Source of the DNA: Paenibacillus sp. H1-7
GTDB lineage: Bacteria > Bacillota > Bacilli > Paenibacillales > NBRC-103111
Assembly (NCBI RefSeq): GCF_022354825.1
Contig: NZ_CP031168.1
Span: forward strand, 5,767,501-5,831,500
Length of the DNA stretch: 64,000 nucleotides
Direction: 5' to 3'
The translations under genes were made by a program, and so were the position numbers. Below are positions 52,723-60,792 of the stretch, in pieces. Under the pieces are notes generated by a model. That model was not told the DNA's origin and did not search any database. It saw only the letters and a program-made list of their open reading frames with translations. How positions within the stretch are numbered: position 1 is the first letter of the stretch; every line of letters begins with the position of its first letter.

Positions 52723-52804
52723 CGTTTTCAACTCCTTATCATGTTAAAGAAACATCCCTGTATGCTAATCAATCGTTATATCCAATTAGAGGTCTGAACG
52801 TGGT

Positions 52805-54091
52805 TTAGGCTTCCGACCAAACGACCTTGCCGCCTGCCATCGTCCATGTTGGCCAGCCTTTAAGCTTCCAGCCGGTAAACGGCGTGTTGCGTCCTTTGGA
52901 AGCGAATTCCGCAGGATTTACTTCTTTTTCCGTTTCCAGGTCGATCATCGTCAGATCCGCTTCTTTACCGACTTCCAGCGTGCCCCAAGGCAATCCGAAC
53001 ACTTGCGCCGGAAGGGAAGTCATTTTATCTATAAGGAACTGCAGCGTCCATTCGCCGGTAGCTACGAATTTTGTATACAAGAGCGGAAACGCCGTTTCGA
53101 AGCCAACAATTCCGAAAGGAGCCAGGTCGACGCCGCGCGCTTTCTCCTCTTCGCTGTGCGGTGCATGGTCGGTAACGATAATGTCGATCGTACCGTCCAG
53201 CAGCCCTTCGATACAAGCTTGCACGTCTCTTGGCGTGCGGAGCGGAGGATTCATCTTCCAATTCGCATCCATGCCCGGAATGTCTTCATCGGACAGCAGC
53301 AGGTGGTGCGGACAAACTTCTGCGGTCACTTTGATGCCGAATTGCTTCGCGTGACGGATCAGGCGAACGGATTGCTCCGTGCTGACGTGGCACACATGGT
53401 AATGAACGCCTGTCGCTTCGGCGAGCAATACGTCACGGCCTACATGAATCGCTTCCGACTCGTTCGGAATCCCCTTCAAGCCGTGCTTCTTGGAGAATGC
53501 TCCTTCGCTTACCCAAGCGCCCTCTACCAGCGTGTTGTCTTCGCAGTGAGCGATAACCGGGAGCCCGATCGATGCCGCTTTGGCCATCGCATCCTTCATC
53601 ATTTGCGCGCTTTGCACGCCAACGCCGTCGTCCGTGAAGCCGATAACGCCGGCCTCTTTCAGTGCGTCAAAATCGGTCAGCTCGCGGCCGAGCTCGTTCT
53701 TCGTAATACAGCCGTATGGCAGGACGCGAATTACGCCTTCGGTTTCCGCTTTGTCCAGTACATACTTGACCGTCTCGACCGTGTCGATTACCGGCCGGGT
53801 GTTCGGCATGCAGGCGATCGTCGTGTAGCCGCCGCGTGCAGCGGAACGGGTTCCGGTTGCAATCGTTTCTTTATGCTCAAAGCCCGGTTCGCGAAGATGC
53901 ACGTGCATATCGATCAAGCCCGGTGTTACCAGTTTGCCTGCCGCATCCACTACCGTGTGGCCCGCCGTATCCGGCACGCCGTTGGCTGCGTCAATTATCG
54001 TTTCAACTACATTGCCTTCTACTAAAATATGCCGTTTCGCCAGCTCGTTACCGGTAGCTACAACCTGCGCGTTCAAGATCCAAATTCCCAT
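52805..54091 (-). CDS. pyrC: dihydroorotase
   Basis: The start is ATG 54091, with GGGAGGG about 6 bases upstream. The 428-residue amidohydrolase has the metal-binding DMHVHLREPG (about residues 57-66), VIAHCEDNTLV, YHVCHVSTEQSVRLI and IVTDHAPHSEEEK, in the class I PyrC pattern. It closes carbamoyl-aspartate to dihydroorotate. Confidence 0.95.
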   Translation of the reverse strand: MGIWILNAQVVATGNELAKRHILVEGNVVETIIDAANGVPDTAGHTVVDAAGKLVTPGLIDMHVHLREPGFEHKETIATGTRSAARGGYTTIACMPNTRPVIDTVETVKYVLDKAETEGVIRVLPYGCITKNELGRELTDFDALKEAGVIGFTDDGVGVQSAQMMKDAMAKAASIGLPVIAHCEDNTLVEGAWVSEGAFSKKHGLKGIPNESEAIHVGRDVLLAEATGVHYHVCHVSTEQSVRLIRHAKQFGIKVTAEVCPHHLLLSDEDIPGMDANWKMNPPLRTPRDVQACIEGLLDGTIDIIVTDHAPHSEEEKARGVDLAPFGIVGFETAFPLLYTKFVATGEWTLQFLIDKMTSLPAQVFGLPWGTLEVGKEADLTMIDLETEKEVNPAEFASKGRNTPFTGWKLKGWPTWTMAGGKVVWSEA

Positions 54092-54190
54092 AATGCCCTC
54101 CCTGTCGTTCTTCATTGCTTATAGTGTGCCCAGCGAATTCATTCGCCCGCATTTCTCTATGTACGGGCCCGTATTAGGAAGCTAATGATG

Positions 54191-55099
54191 TTAGCTTAAT
54201 GCCCGTTCGATTACAGCCATTCTTATCGGAACCCCATGCCCCATCTGGGCGAAAATCTTCGAGCGCTCGCACTCGACCAGCTCGTCGTCTATCTCAACAT
54301 CGCGGTTGACCGGCGCAGGGTGCATGATGATCGCATGAGGCGCCATCGCCGCTTCCCTTTTCACGGTTAAGCCGTAAGCCTCACGATAGTCGGCAGCCGA
54401 CTTATACACGCTCTCTTCGTGGCGCTCCAGCTGCACCCGCAGCATCATCACCACATCGGCCTTGATTGCTTCGTCGATCGTAACGTACGGCGCATATGCA
54501 GCCAGCTCTGGCGCCTGCATCGATGGCGGAGCACACAGGCTTACTTTGGCTCCCATCGTCTGCAGCGCCCATAAGTTCGAGCGCGCTACCCTGCTGTGCT
54601 GAATATCTCCGATGATCGCTACGTGCAGCCCCTTCAGATGCCCGAACTGCTTGCGCATCGTATACAGATCGAGCAGCGCTTGCGTAGGATGCTCATTGTT
54701 GCCGTCGCCTGCATTGATCAGCGGTACTTTGATCTTCTCCGCCAGCTCGGCCAGCAGGCCGTTCGGCTTCATCCGGATCACGCCGGCGTCGATCCCCATA
54801 GATTCAAGCGTTTTGACTGTATCGTATATCGATTCTCCTTTTTGCACACTCGATACTGCAGCCGCGAAGTTCAACACTTCCGCGCCGAGTCTTTTCTCCG
54901 CTACTTCGAAGGAAAATCGCGTTCTTGTGCTGTTTTCAAAAAACATATTGGCCACAAAACGGCCCTGCAAGTGGTTCGCCAGCTTCACGGGATATTGCTC
55001 CCAATAGGCCGCCCGGTCTAATATGGCCGTGATGTCCTGTGCACTCATCCCTTTGGTGCCTAACAAATGTTTCTCCGATGCGAGCTTCAACTGTGTCAT
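54191..55099 (-). CDS. pyrB: aspartate carbamoyltransferase catalytic subunit
   Basis: A 302-residue transcarbamylase. The carbamoyl-phosphate loop is FFENSTRTRFSFEVAEKRLG (about residues 54-73), followed by NAGDGNNEHPTQALLDLYT and HPAPVNRDVEIDDELVE. It overlaps the pyrR stop by 4 bases. No pyrI regulatory gene is present, as in Bacillus. Confidence 0.96.
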   Translation of the reverse strand: MTQLKLASEKHLLGTKGMSAQDITAILDRAAYWEQYPVKLANHLQGRFVANMFFENSTRTRFSFEVAEKRLGAEVLNFAAAVSSVQKGESIYDTVKTLESMGIDAGVIRMKPNGLLAELAEKIKVPLINAGDGNNEHPTQALLDLYTMRKQFGHLKGLHVAIIGDIQHSRVARSNLWALQTMGAKVSLCAPPSMQAPELAAYAPYVTIDEAIKADVVMMLRVQLERHEESVYKSAADYREAYGLTVKREAAMAPHAIIMHPAPVNRDVEIDDELVECERSKIFAQMGHGVPIRMAVIERALS

Positions 55100-55653
55100 C
55101 CGTTTTGCCTCCTTTGTTGAGTAATGACGACCTGGTCGTCTCCGTCCACTTCTTTAAGCAGTACCTCGATGCTCTCAAGGCGCGAGGTCGGAATGTTTTT
55201 GCCCACGTAATCAGGACGAATCGGAAGCTCCCGGTGGCCTCGGTCGACCAGCACGCCCAATTGGATCATCTGCGGCCTTCCCAAATCCATCAAAGCGTCC
55301 ATTGCCGCTCTAACGGTTCTGCCTGTGTACAGCACATCATCGAACAAGATGACCTTCTTGTTGTGAATGTCCATTGCCGGTGCTGCATCGCTCTTGACCG
55401 CCCGCTCCAGCCTGCCCGACCGGTCGTCGCGGTAGCGCGTTACATCAATCTCGCCTACCGGAACCGGAACGTTCTCGATCTCCATGATCCGCTCGGCAAT
55501 CCGGTTGGCAAGGTATATGCCGCGGGTTCGAACACCGATAAGCACACAATTCTCGAAGCCTTTGTTTCTTTCCAAAATTTCGTGAGCGATCCGGGTCAGC
55601 GCTCTTCGCATTCCCGTTTCGTCCATTAACACGTGCTCTGCTTCCTGGGCCAA
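55096..55653 (-). CDS. pyrR: pyr operon RNA-binding attenuation protein / uracil phosphoribosyltransferase
   Basis: A 185-residue type I PRTase-fold regulator. The PRPP loop is VILFDDVLYTGRTVRAAMDAL, with CVLIGVRTRGIYLANRIAERI upstream. PyrR binds the pyr leader in response to UMP/UTP and causes termination; it also has UPRTase activity. TTG 55653 has GGAGG 9 bases upstream. It is first in the operon, just after the attenuator. Confidence 0.94.
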   Translation of the reverse strand: MAQEAEHVLMDETGMRRALTRIAHEILERNKGFENCVLIGVRTRGIYLANRIAERIMEIENVPVPVGEIDVTRYRDDRSGRLERAVKSDAAPAMDIHNKKVILFDDVLYTGRTVRAAMDALMDLGRPQMIQLGVLVDRGHRELPIRPDYVGKNIPTSRLESIEVLLKEVDGDDQVVITQQRRQNG

Positions 55654-55706
55654 GGTCTCCGACCTCCTGCATCAATGAATAGTGTTAGGCTAGCGATTGA
55701 ATCCTA

Positions 55707-55736
55707 CAAAAAAAAACCTTGCACTTAGGCAAGGTT
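55707..55736 (-). terminator. PyrR-controlled attenuator terminator
   Basis: On the minus strand AACCTTGC-CTAAGT-GCAAGGTT is followed by about nine T, within the leader of pyrR. Confidence 0.88.
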
Positions 55737-55850
55737 TGCGGACACAAGGAGAGAAGCGGGCATGGGGATAGAGAGTCTGTACGCACAGACTGCTGCTTAT
55801 CTCTGGAATCCCGTTCCATCCAATCGTTCACCTTGCCAGCCTCTCTGGAC
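55737..55850 (-). promoter_or_regulatory. pyr leader with PyrR-binding element
   Basis: On the minus strand TCCAGAGAGGCTGGCAAGG (55849-55831) matches the conserved PyrR anti-antiterminator loop. A CAGTCTGTGCGTACAGACT hairpin and the terminator follow. The leader allows UMP-dependent termination before pyrR. Confidence 0.85.
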
Positions 55851-55880
55851 TGATTTTAAAGGTGCTATTCAGTTACAAGC

Positions 55881-55909
55881 ATTATCCCATGTTCGACACC
55901 CGCTGTCAA
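55881..55909 (-). promoter_or_regulatory. promoter of the pyr operon
   Basis: On the minus strand TTGACA (55909-55904), a 17-base spacer and GATAAT (55886-55881). It is 31 bases before the PyrR-binding element. Confidence 0.85.
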
Positions 55910-55938
55910 TAGCAACTGTCGATGTATGTCGAGGCGCA

Positions 55939-55967
55939 TTGCTAGAACCCCGCTTTTATGCTATAAA
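55939..55967 (+). promoter_or_regulatory. promoter of dapH
   Basis: TTGCTA (55939-55944), a 17-base spacer and TATAAA (55962-55967), divergent from the pyr promoter. Confidence 0.6.
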
Positions 55968-56039
55968 GAAAAGGAATGATTTCACCGGGCGGCATATGGA
56001 CGGTCACCCGTTATTTTACATAAGGAGTTGGAACCTAAG

Positions 56040-56750
56040 ATGTTGGAAATGAACACAGAAGAAGTTATCAATTTTATTAAAACCAGCACGAAAAAAACCC
56101 CAGTGAAAGTATATGTAAAAGGCGATCTGGAATCCATTGACTTCGGCTCCGCCGTACAATCGTTTATTTCCGGCAAAAGCGGCGTCGTATTCGGCGAGTG
56201 GACGGAAGTAAAGCGCATTTTGGACGAGAACCAAGCCAAAATCGAAGATTATGTCGTTGAGAACGACCGCCGCAACTCCGCCATCCCTATGCTGGATTTG
56301 AAAAACATCAACGCTCGCATCGAGCCGGGCGCTATTATCCGTGATAAAGTAGCTATCGGCGACAATGCCATTATCATGATGGGCGCTTCGATCAACATCG
56401 GCGCATCCATCGGTGCCGGCACTATGATCGACATGAACGTGGTAGTAGGCGGCCGCGCCAAAATCGGAGCTATGTGCCATATCGGCGCCGGTTCTGTTGT
56501 TGCCGGAGTTATCGAGCCTCCATCAGCTCAACCGGTTGTTATCGAAGACGACGTGCTCGTAGGCGCTAACGCGGTTATCCTCGAAGGCGTTCGTATCGGC
56601 AAAGGCTCCGTAGTAGCAGCTGGCGCAGTAGTAACTGTCGACGTTCCAGAAAATACGGTTGTTGCCGGAGCTCCAGCTCGCGTGATCAAAACCGTTGACG
56701 CTAAAACGAAGTCCAAAACGGAAATTCTTCAAGACCTGCGCACCCTGTAA
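56040..56750 (+). CDS. dapH: 2,3,4,5-tetrahydropyridine-2,6-dicarboxylate N-acetyltransferase
   Basis: The start is ATG 56040, 12 bases after AAGGAG; the TTG at 56028 abuts that site. This gives 236 residues, the usual DapH length. The C-terminal half is a left-handed beta-helix of hexapeptide repeats (IGDNAIIMMGASINIGASIG, VGANAVILEGVRIG), and the N-terminal domain contains NDRRNSAIPMLDLKN. It acetylates tetrahydrodipicolinate in the acetyl branch of diaminopimelate/lysine synthesis. The deacetylase gene follows after a terminator. Confidence 0.95.
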   Translation: MLEMNTEEVINFIKTSTKKTPVKVYVKGDLESIDFGSAVQSFISGKSGVVFGEWTEVKRILDENQAKIEDYVVENDRRNSAIPMLDLKNINARIEPGAIIRDKVAIGDNAIIMMGASINIGASIGAGTMIDMNVVVGGRAKIGAMCHIGAGSVVAGVIEPPSAQPVVIEDDVLVGANAVILEGVRIGKGSVVAAGAVVTVDVPENTVVAGAPARVIKTVDAKTKSKTEILQDLRTL

Positions 56751-56770
56751 GGCTAGGTGCCCTCAGCAAG

Positions 56771-56798
56771 GGCCCGGCGATTATCGCCGGGCTTTTTG
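56771..56798 (+). terminator. terminator after dapH
   Basis: GCCCGGCGA-TTA-TCGCCGGGC stem (56772-56792) followed by TTTTTG. Confidence 0.88.
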
Positions 56799-56916
56799 TA
56801 TAGGATCATCTGCTTTTAAGGAATACGCTGCGTCAAGGATAGAAATTTTGCGCGATTACGCGCTGTGCGTATGAAGTACAATCGTAATACCATCCTGCTT
56901 AGGAGGAGCTCTTTAC

Positions 56917-58077
56917 ATGTCTAACTCTACAACTAGCACTGTCGCATCGCCAAGCCGGTTCGTATCCATTCGGCGCGACCTGCATCAAATTCCCGAAGCT
57001 GGCTTTGCCGAATTCAAGACACAGCAATATTTGCTCGATTATATCAGCACACTCCCCCAGGAGAGAATCGAAGTCCGCACTTGGCGAACAGGCATACTTG
57101 TTAACGTCAAAGGCACGGCGCCAACCCGCCGATTAGGGTATCGTGCCGATATGGACGGACTTCCGATTGCGGAGGATACGGGCTATGAGTTCCGCTCCAC
57201 CCATCCGGGCTATATGCACGCGTGCGGACACGATGTGCATATGTCTATCGGACTTGGCGTATTGACCCATATCGTCAATCAGCCGATCCGAGACGATATC
57301 ACATTCATCTTCCAGCCCGCAGAGGAAGGGCCGGGCGGCGCAAAGCCGATGCTTGAATGTGAGGAGCTTCGAGATTGGATGCCGGATCAGATCGTAGCGC
57401 TTCATGTTGCTCCCGAATATCCTGTCGGGACTATAGCGACCAAGCCTGGCATTTTGTTCGCCAATACGTCCGAGCTGTTCATTGACCTGACGGGCAAAGG
57501 CGGGCACGCCGCGTTTCCGCATAATGCCAATGATATGGTTATCGCAGCTTGTCAGCTTGTCACCCAGTTGCAGACGATCGTATCGCGCAATGTCAATCCG
57601 TTGGATTCGGCCGTTATTACCATCGGTAAGATCGACGGCGGCACCAAGCAAAATATCATCGCAGAGAAGGCGCGTCTTGAAGGAACGATCCGCACCTTGT
57701 CCGCGGAAACAATGACTTTGATTAAATCCCGCATCGAAGCGTTGACAGCCGGTATGGAAACCGCGTTCCAATGCAAGGTCGATATCGATTACGGGGCGAA
57801 CTACCGGCAAGTATTCAACCATGCGGAGACGACGGCGGAATTCATGGACTGGGTTCGCGACAACGGGCTCATGCAGGTCATTGAATGCACCGAAGCGATG
57901 ACAGGCGAGGACTTCGGCTACTTCCTGGAGACAATCCCCGGATTCATGTTCTGGCTCGGCGTCGATACTCCTTACGGCTTGCATCATGCCAAGATCGAGC
58001 CTAATGAACAGGCTATCGACCTAGCTATCAACACCATAAGCCGATACTTCCGTTGGAAGTCGGACGAACAACAATAA
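56917..58077 (+). CDS. N-acetyldiaminopimelate deacetylase (YkuR-type M20 family)
   Basis: A 386-residue M20 metallohydrolase. The zinc/metal motif is HACGHDVHMSIG (about residues 101-112) with Glu-Glu in FQPAEEGPGG and a further ligand in ALHVAPEYPVG. GAKPMLECEE separates catalytic parts; a dimerisation domain lies mid-protein (about 180-290). It matches Bacillus YkuR (named dapL or dapEL in different sources), which deacetylates N-acetyl-LL-DAP. GGAGGAG precedes ATG 56917. It follows dapH, whose product chain it continues via PatA. Confidence 0.9.
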   Translation: MSNSTTSTVASPSRFVSIRRDLHQIPEAGFAEFKTQQYLLDYISTLPQERIEVRTWRTGILVNVKGTAPTRRLGYRADMDGLPIAEDTGYEFRSTHPGYMHACGHDVHMSIGLGVLTHIVNQPIRDDITFIFQPAEEGPGGAKPMLECEELRDWMPDQIVALHVAPEYPVGTIATKPGILFANTSELFIDLTGKGGHAAFPHNANDMVIAACQLVTQLQTIVSRNVNPLDSAVITIGKIDGGTKQNIIAEKARLEGTIRTLSAETMTLIKSRIEALTAGMETAFQCKVDIDYGANYRQVFNHAETTAEFMDWVRDNGLMQVIECTEAMTGEDFGYFLETIPGFMFWLGVDTPYGLHHAKIEPNEQAIDLAINTISRYFRWKSDEQQ

Positions 58078-58079
58078 AC

Positions 58080-58146
58080 AAAACCGCTCATTGACGAGGA
58101 TGGATACATATTACTTACTCCAATCCTCTCCATGAGCGGTTTTATA
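58080..58146. terminator. terminator between the deacetylase and arsR genes
   Basis: AAAACCGCTCAT (58080-58091) and ATGAGCGGTTTT (58132-58143) pair, with an inner GAGGAT/ATCCTC stem. T-rich on both exits. Confidence 0.8.
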
Positions 58147-58233
58147 TTATGACCTTCAAACGACCGAGTACCAGAGTCGTTCATACATCCGTTTTTTTAC
58201 GTCAGTACATACGGAACAGAGCGATCCGTTCGG

Positions 58234-58623
58234 TCATTCTCCCCCGCTCTCCGACGGCTTACGATTCTCCACCAGTTCGATCGTTCCAGACGATGGACCA
58301 CTTTCATCGGCCTCAACAAACCGTTTGAGCGCGGCCATCTTATTCTCCCAGTACCTCTCGTAGAAGGCAAGCCAGCGCTTCAATTCAAGCAGCGGCTCGG
58401 TATCCAGCCGGTAACGCGTCTCGCGCCCTACCTTTCTTTCCTTCACAAGACCTGCATCCGACAAGATGCGAAGATGCTTCGATACGGCGGTTCGGCTCAT
58501 TGGGAAATGGCTGCTGAGTACCGTAACGGGCTTCTCCTCCTCCACCAGCAGATTTAACAACTTCCGCCGCGTCGGATCGGCAATCGCCTGGAATACATCA
58601 ACCTTGGGCGAAGCGGAGCTCAT
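58234..58623 (-). CDS. ArsR-family transcriptional regulator
   Basis: A 129-residue winged-helix protein: DPTRRKLLNLLVEEEKPVTV, HFPMSRTAVSKHLRILSDAGLV (recognition helix about residues 40-60) and VGRETRYRLDTEPL. No cysteine metal site is visible in the helix, so it is of the SdpR-like, AHSA1-partner type, not a classic metal sensor. It overlaps the AHSA1-like gene by 4 bases and is last in its operon. It likely binds the two palindromes in the operon promoter. Confidence 0.85.
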   Translation of the reverse strand: MSSASPKVDVFQAIADPTRRKLLNLLVEEEKPVTVLSSHFPMSRTAVSKHLRILSDAGLVKERKVGRETRYRLDTEPLLELKRWLAFYERYWENKMAALKRFVEADESGPSSGTIELVENRKPSESGGE

Positions 58624-59042
58624 TGCGAGTCTTCAATGATCGTTCTCAGCTTTTGCACGATACCGATCCAGCCGTTGGACATTCTTTCGTGCACGACTTG
58701 GTGCGTTTCACCGAATTCGGTTACTTTATCTATATCCCATCCGGAATGAATCAGGGTGAATTCGGTCTTGCCTTCGAGCTCGGTTAGTTCAAAGGTAAGC
58801 GTCCAGTCTTTCCCCCATGTGAAGGAAAGCCGTGTTGGCGGGTCAAGCTCCGTTACTTTGCAAGGCGAATCGCCGAAAGGACCGGCTTTCAAATGGAACT
58901 CGTATCCGAGCACAGGCTCGAAATTGTTCGGCATAAACCAGGCGCCTATTCCATCGGCGGTTGCCACTGCACTCCAGACTTTTTGAATCGGTGCATTCAA
59001 TGTAACGGTTTGACGAATATCGGGTACGGTATTAGTGCTCAT
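58620..59042 (-). CDS. SRPBCC/AHSA1-family protein
   Basis: The start is ATG 59042, 6 bases after AGGAGG; an ATG at 59048 abuts that site. The 140-residue START/SRPBCC-fold protein has IRQTVTLNAPIQKVWSAVAT, GIGAWFMPN, PPTRLSFTWG and a C-terminal GWIGIVQKL. The fold makes a hydrophobic ligand cavity. The cargo is unknown. ArsR plus AHSA1 pairs are common in Firmicutes and their role is unsettled. Confidence 0.87.
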   Translation of the reverse strand: MSTNTVPDIRQTVTLNAPIQKVWSAVATADGIGAWFMPNNFEPVLGYEFHLKAGPFGDSPCKVTELDPPTRLSFTWGKDWTLTFELTELEGKTEFTLIHSGWDIDKVTEFGETHQVVHERMSNGWIGIVQKLRTIIEDSQ

Positions 59043-59052
59043 AAACATCCTC

Positions 59053-59433
59053 CTAATTTTTCGTTTTTACTTTATCCTGATGACGAAACCGCAGCGCAGA
59101 CCATGTCTCATCGACGGCTACGTTGCTGACACACCGGTATGGAGACAGCTCGGCGACCAGTGTGAATAAAACATCCCGGTTAATATCCGTTTTGAGCTTC
59201 GAGCTTTGCTTCGGATAAGTGATCCAGAACAATGCATCCTCCTTCAACAACGGTGTAACCTGAGGAAGCCGCTCCTTCAATTCCTCCGCATTGCTTACAA
59301 ACAGCTGCACAAACTCGTACAACCCCTCCGCTGTATCCGTGCCCTCTACTCCCAGCTTGTACCCTGCAGGAGCGTTGACTACCAGGGCTCTTCCCTCTTT
59401 GTAGCGAAGCTTCTTCAGTAACGCCTCATTCAT
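59053..59433 (-). CDS. DUF3052-like protein
   Basis: A 126-residue protein with LRYKEGRALVVNAPAGY near the start, LFVSNAEELKERLP, LFWITYPKQSSKLKTDINRD (about residues 70-89) and DETWSALRFRH at the end. This fits the DUF3052 family, whose role is unknown. It is first in the operon, 10 bases before the AHSA1-like gene. Confidence 0.75.
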   Translation of the reverse strand: MNEALLKKLRYKEGRALVVNAPAGYKLGVEGTDTAEGLYEFVQLFVSNAEELKERLPQVTPLLKEDALFWITYPKQSSKLKTDINRDVLFTLVAELSPYRCVSNVAVDETWSALRFRHQDKVKTKN

Positions 59434-59488
59434 GAATAGCGGTTCCTTTCTTCAACAATAAGATTGCTTCTTTGATGCAACTAAATGC

Positions 59489-59541
59489 GAAACCTTTTGG
59501 TTTCATTTTGTATTATACGAAACCTTTTGGTTTCACGTCAA
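59489..59541 (-). promoter_or_regulatory. promoter with twin palindromic operators for the ArsR operon
   Basis: GAAACCTTTTGGTTTC occurs twice (59489-59504 and 59519-59534), each a perfect palindrome, 30 bases apart centre to centre. On the minus strand TTGACG (59541-59536), an 18-base spacer and TATAAT (59517-59512) form a strong promoter. One operator fills the spacer; the other lies just after the -10. Binding of both should block transcription. Confidence 0.85.
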
Positions 59542-59581
59542 TCCCCTTTTTCTTCCGCTTAAATTATTGTTGCCCGGTAAA

Positions 59582-59622
59582 AAGAAAAAGGACGCAGGAA
59601 TCACTTCCCTGCATCCTCCTTT
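59582..59622 (-). terminator. terminator of the patA-containing transcript
   Basis: On the minus strand AAGGAGGATGCAGG pairs with CCTGCGTCCTT, followed by TTTCTTTTT. It lies next to the patA stop. Confidence 0.8.
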
Positions 59623-60777
59623 TTATAATGTGCGCACGAAGGTCTCCATGCGATCCATTGCTTGCTCGAGCACTTCCATTGCATAAGCGTACGAAATACG
59701 GATATATCCTTCGCCATAAATGGAGAACGCATCGCCCGGAACGACAGCAACCCGCTGCTCTTCCAGCAGCTTCATCGTGAAATCCATGGAGCTTAGCTTG
59801 AACCGTTCGATCGAAGGGAACAAATAAAAGGCTCCCTCCGGCTTCTCCAATTCAAATCCCATCTTCGTCAACCTGTCATAGACGTAATCTCTACGTTGAA
59901 TGTAAGCTTGCTTCATTGGAAGCGCATCGTCCACACCGTTGGTCAATGCCTCCAGAGCCGCATATTGGCTGATCGAGCTGGCACAAGTCACATTATATTG
60001 ATGAACCTTTACCATATGCTGCGACAAATACTCAGGTGCGAATGTAAATCCAATACGCCAGCCGGTCATCGAATGCGATTTAGACAGCCCGTTAATGACA
60101 ATTGTCTTCTCTCTCATCGTACCGATAGTCGCCAATGATTTATGAGGCTGATCATATATAAGTTCGCTGTAAATTTCATCGGAGATTACAAAAATGGATT
60201 TGCTCTCAAGCAGCCGCGCAATCTCGTTCAGCTCTTCCTCGCTCAGCACCCGGCCTGTCGGGTTGGACGGATAGCACAAAATGATGCATCGCGTTTTTTC
60301 CGTTATGTGAGGCTCCAGCAGGTCCGCCGTCAGTTTAAACCCGTTTGCTCTTGTATCGACATAAATGGGCTCTCCACCGCACAAACGCACCAGCGGCTCA
60401 TACCCCGGATAAATCGGTCCCGGCAAGATCACCTCGCTGCCCGGCTCCAAAATGGTTCTAAGCGTAATATCAAGCGCTTGGCTGGCCCCGGTCGTTACTA
60501 TGACTTCCGTCTCCGGCTTATATGTAAGGTCATATTTGCCTTTCACGAAGGCCGCGGCGGCTTGACGCAGCTCCAGCATTCCCGGGTTAGGGGTGTACGT
60601 TGTTTTGTGCGCATCAATCGCTGCTTTGGCGGCCGTCATAATATGATCCGGAGTCGGAAAGTCCGGCTGACCGATCGTTAAGGTAAGTGCATCCTTATAC
60701 GTGCTGACCAGATTGGAGATTTTCCGGATTCCCGAAATTTGAATATCCTTAACCTTGGGGTTAATCAAATGTTCCAT
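59623..60777 (-). CDS. patA: N-acetyl-LL-diaminopimelate aminotransferase
   Basis: A 384-residue fold-type I aminotransferase that follows Bacillus PatA closely from the first residues (MEHLINPKVKDIQISGIRK). The PLP Lys lies in NGLSKSHSMTGWRIGF (about residue 233), with GPIYPGYEPLVRLCGGEP and YPSNPTGRVLSEEEL. It converts N-acetyl-2-amino-6-oxopimelate, the DapH product, to N-acetyl-LL-DAP. A relaxed aromatic/methionine substrate range is an alternative reading. It lies 15 bases after rluD. Confidence 0.88.
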   Translation of the reverse strand: MEHLINPKVKDIQISGIRKISNLVSTYKDALTLTIGQPDFPTPDHIMTAAKAAIDAHKTTYTPNPGMLELRQAAAAFVKGKYDLTYKPETEVIVTTGASQALDITLRTILEPGSEVILPGPIYPGYEPLVRLCGGEPIYVDTRANGFKLTADLLEPHITEKTRCIILCYPSNPTGRVLSEEELNEIARLLESKSIFVISDEIYSELIYDQPHKSLATIGTMREKTIVINGLSKSHSMTGWRIGFTFAPEYLSQHMVKVHQYNVTCASSISQYAALEALTNGVDDALPMKQAYIQRRDYVYDRLTKMGFELEKPEGAFYLFPSIERFKLSSMDFTMKLLEEQRVAVVPGDAFSIYGEGYIRISYAYAMEVLEQAMDRMETFVRTL

Positions 60778-60792
60778 GACTTCGATCCGTCC

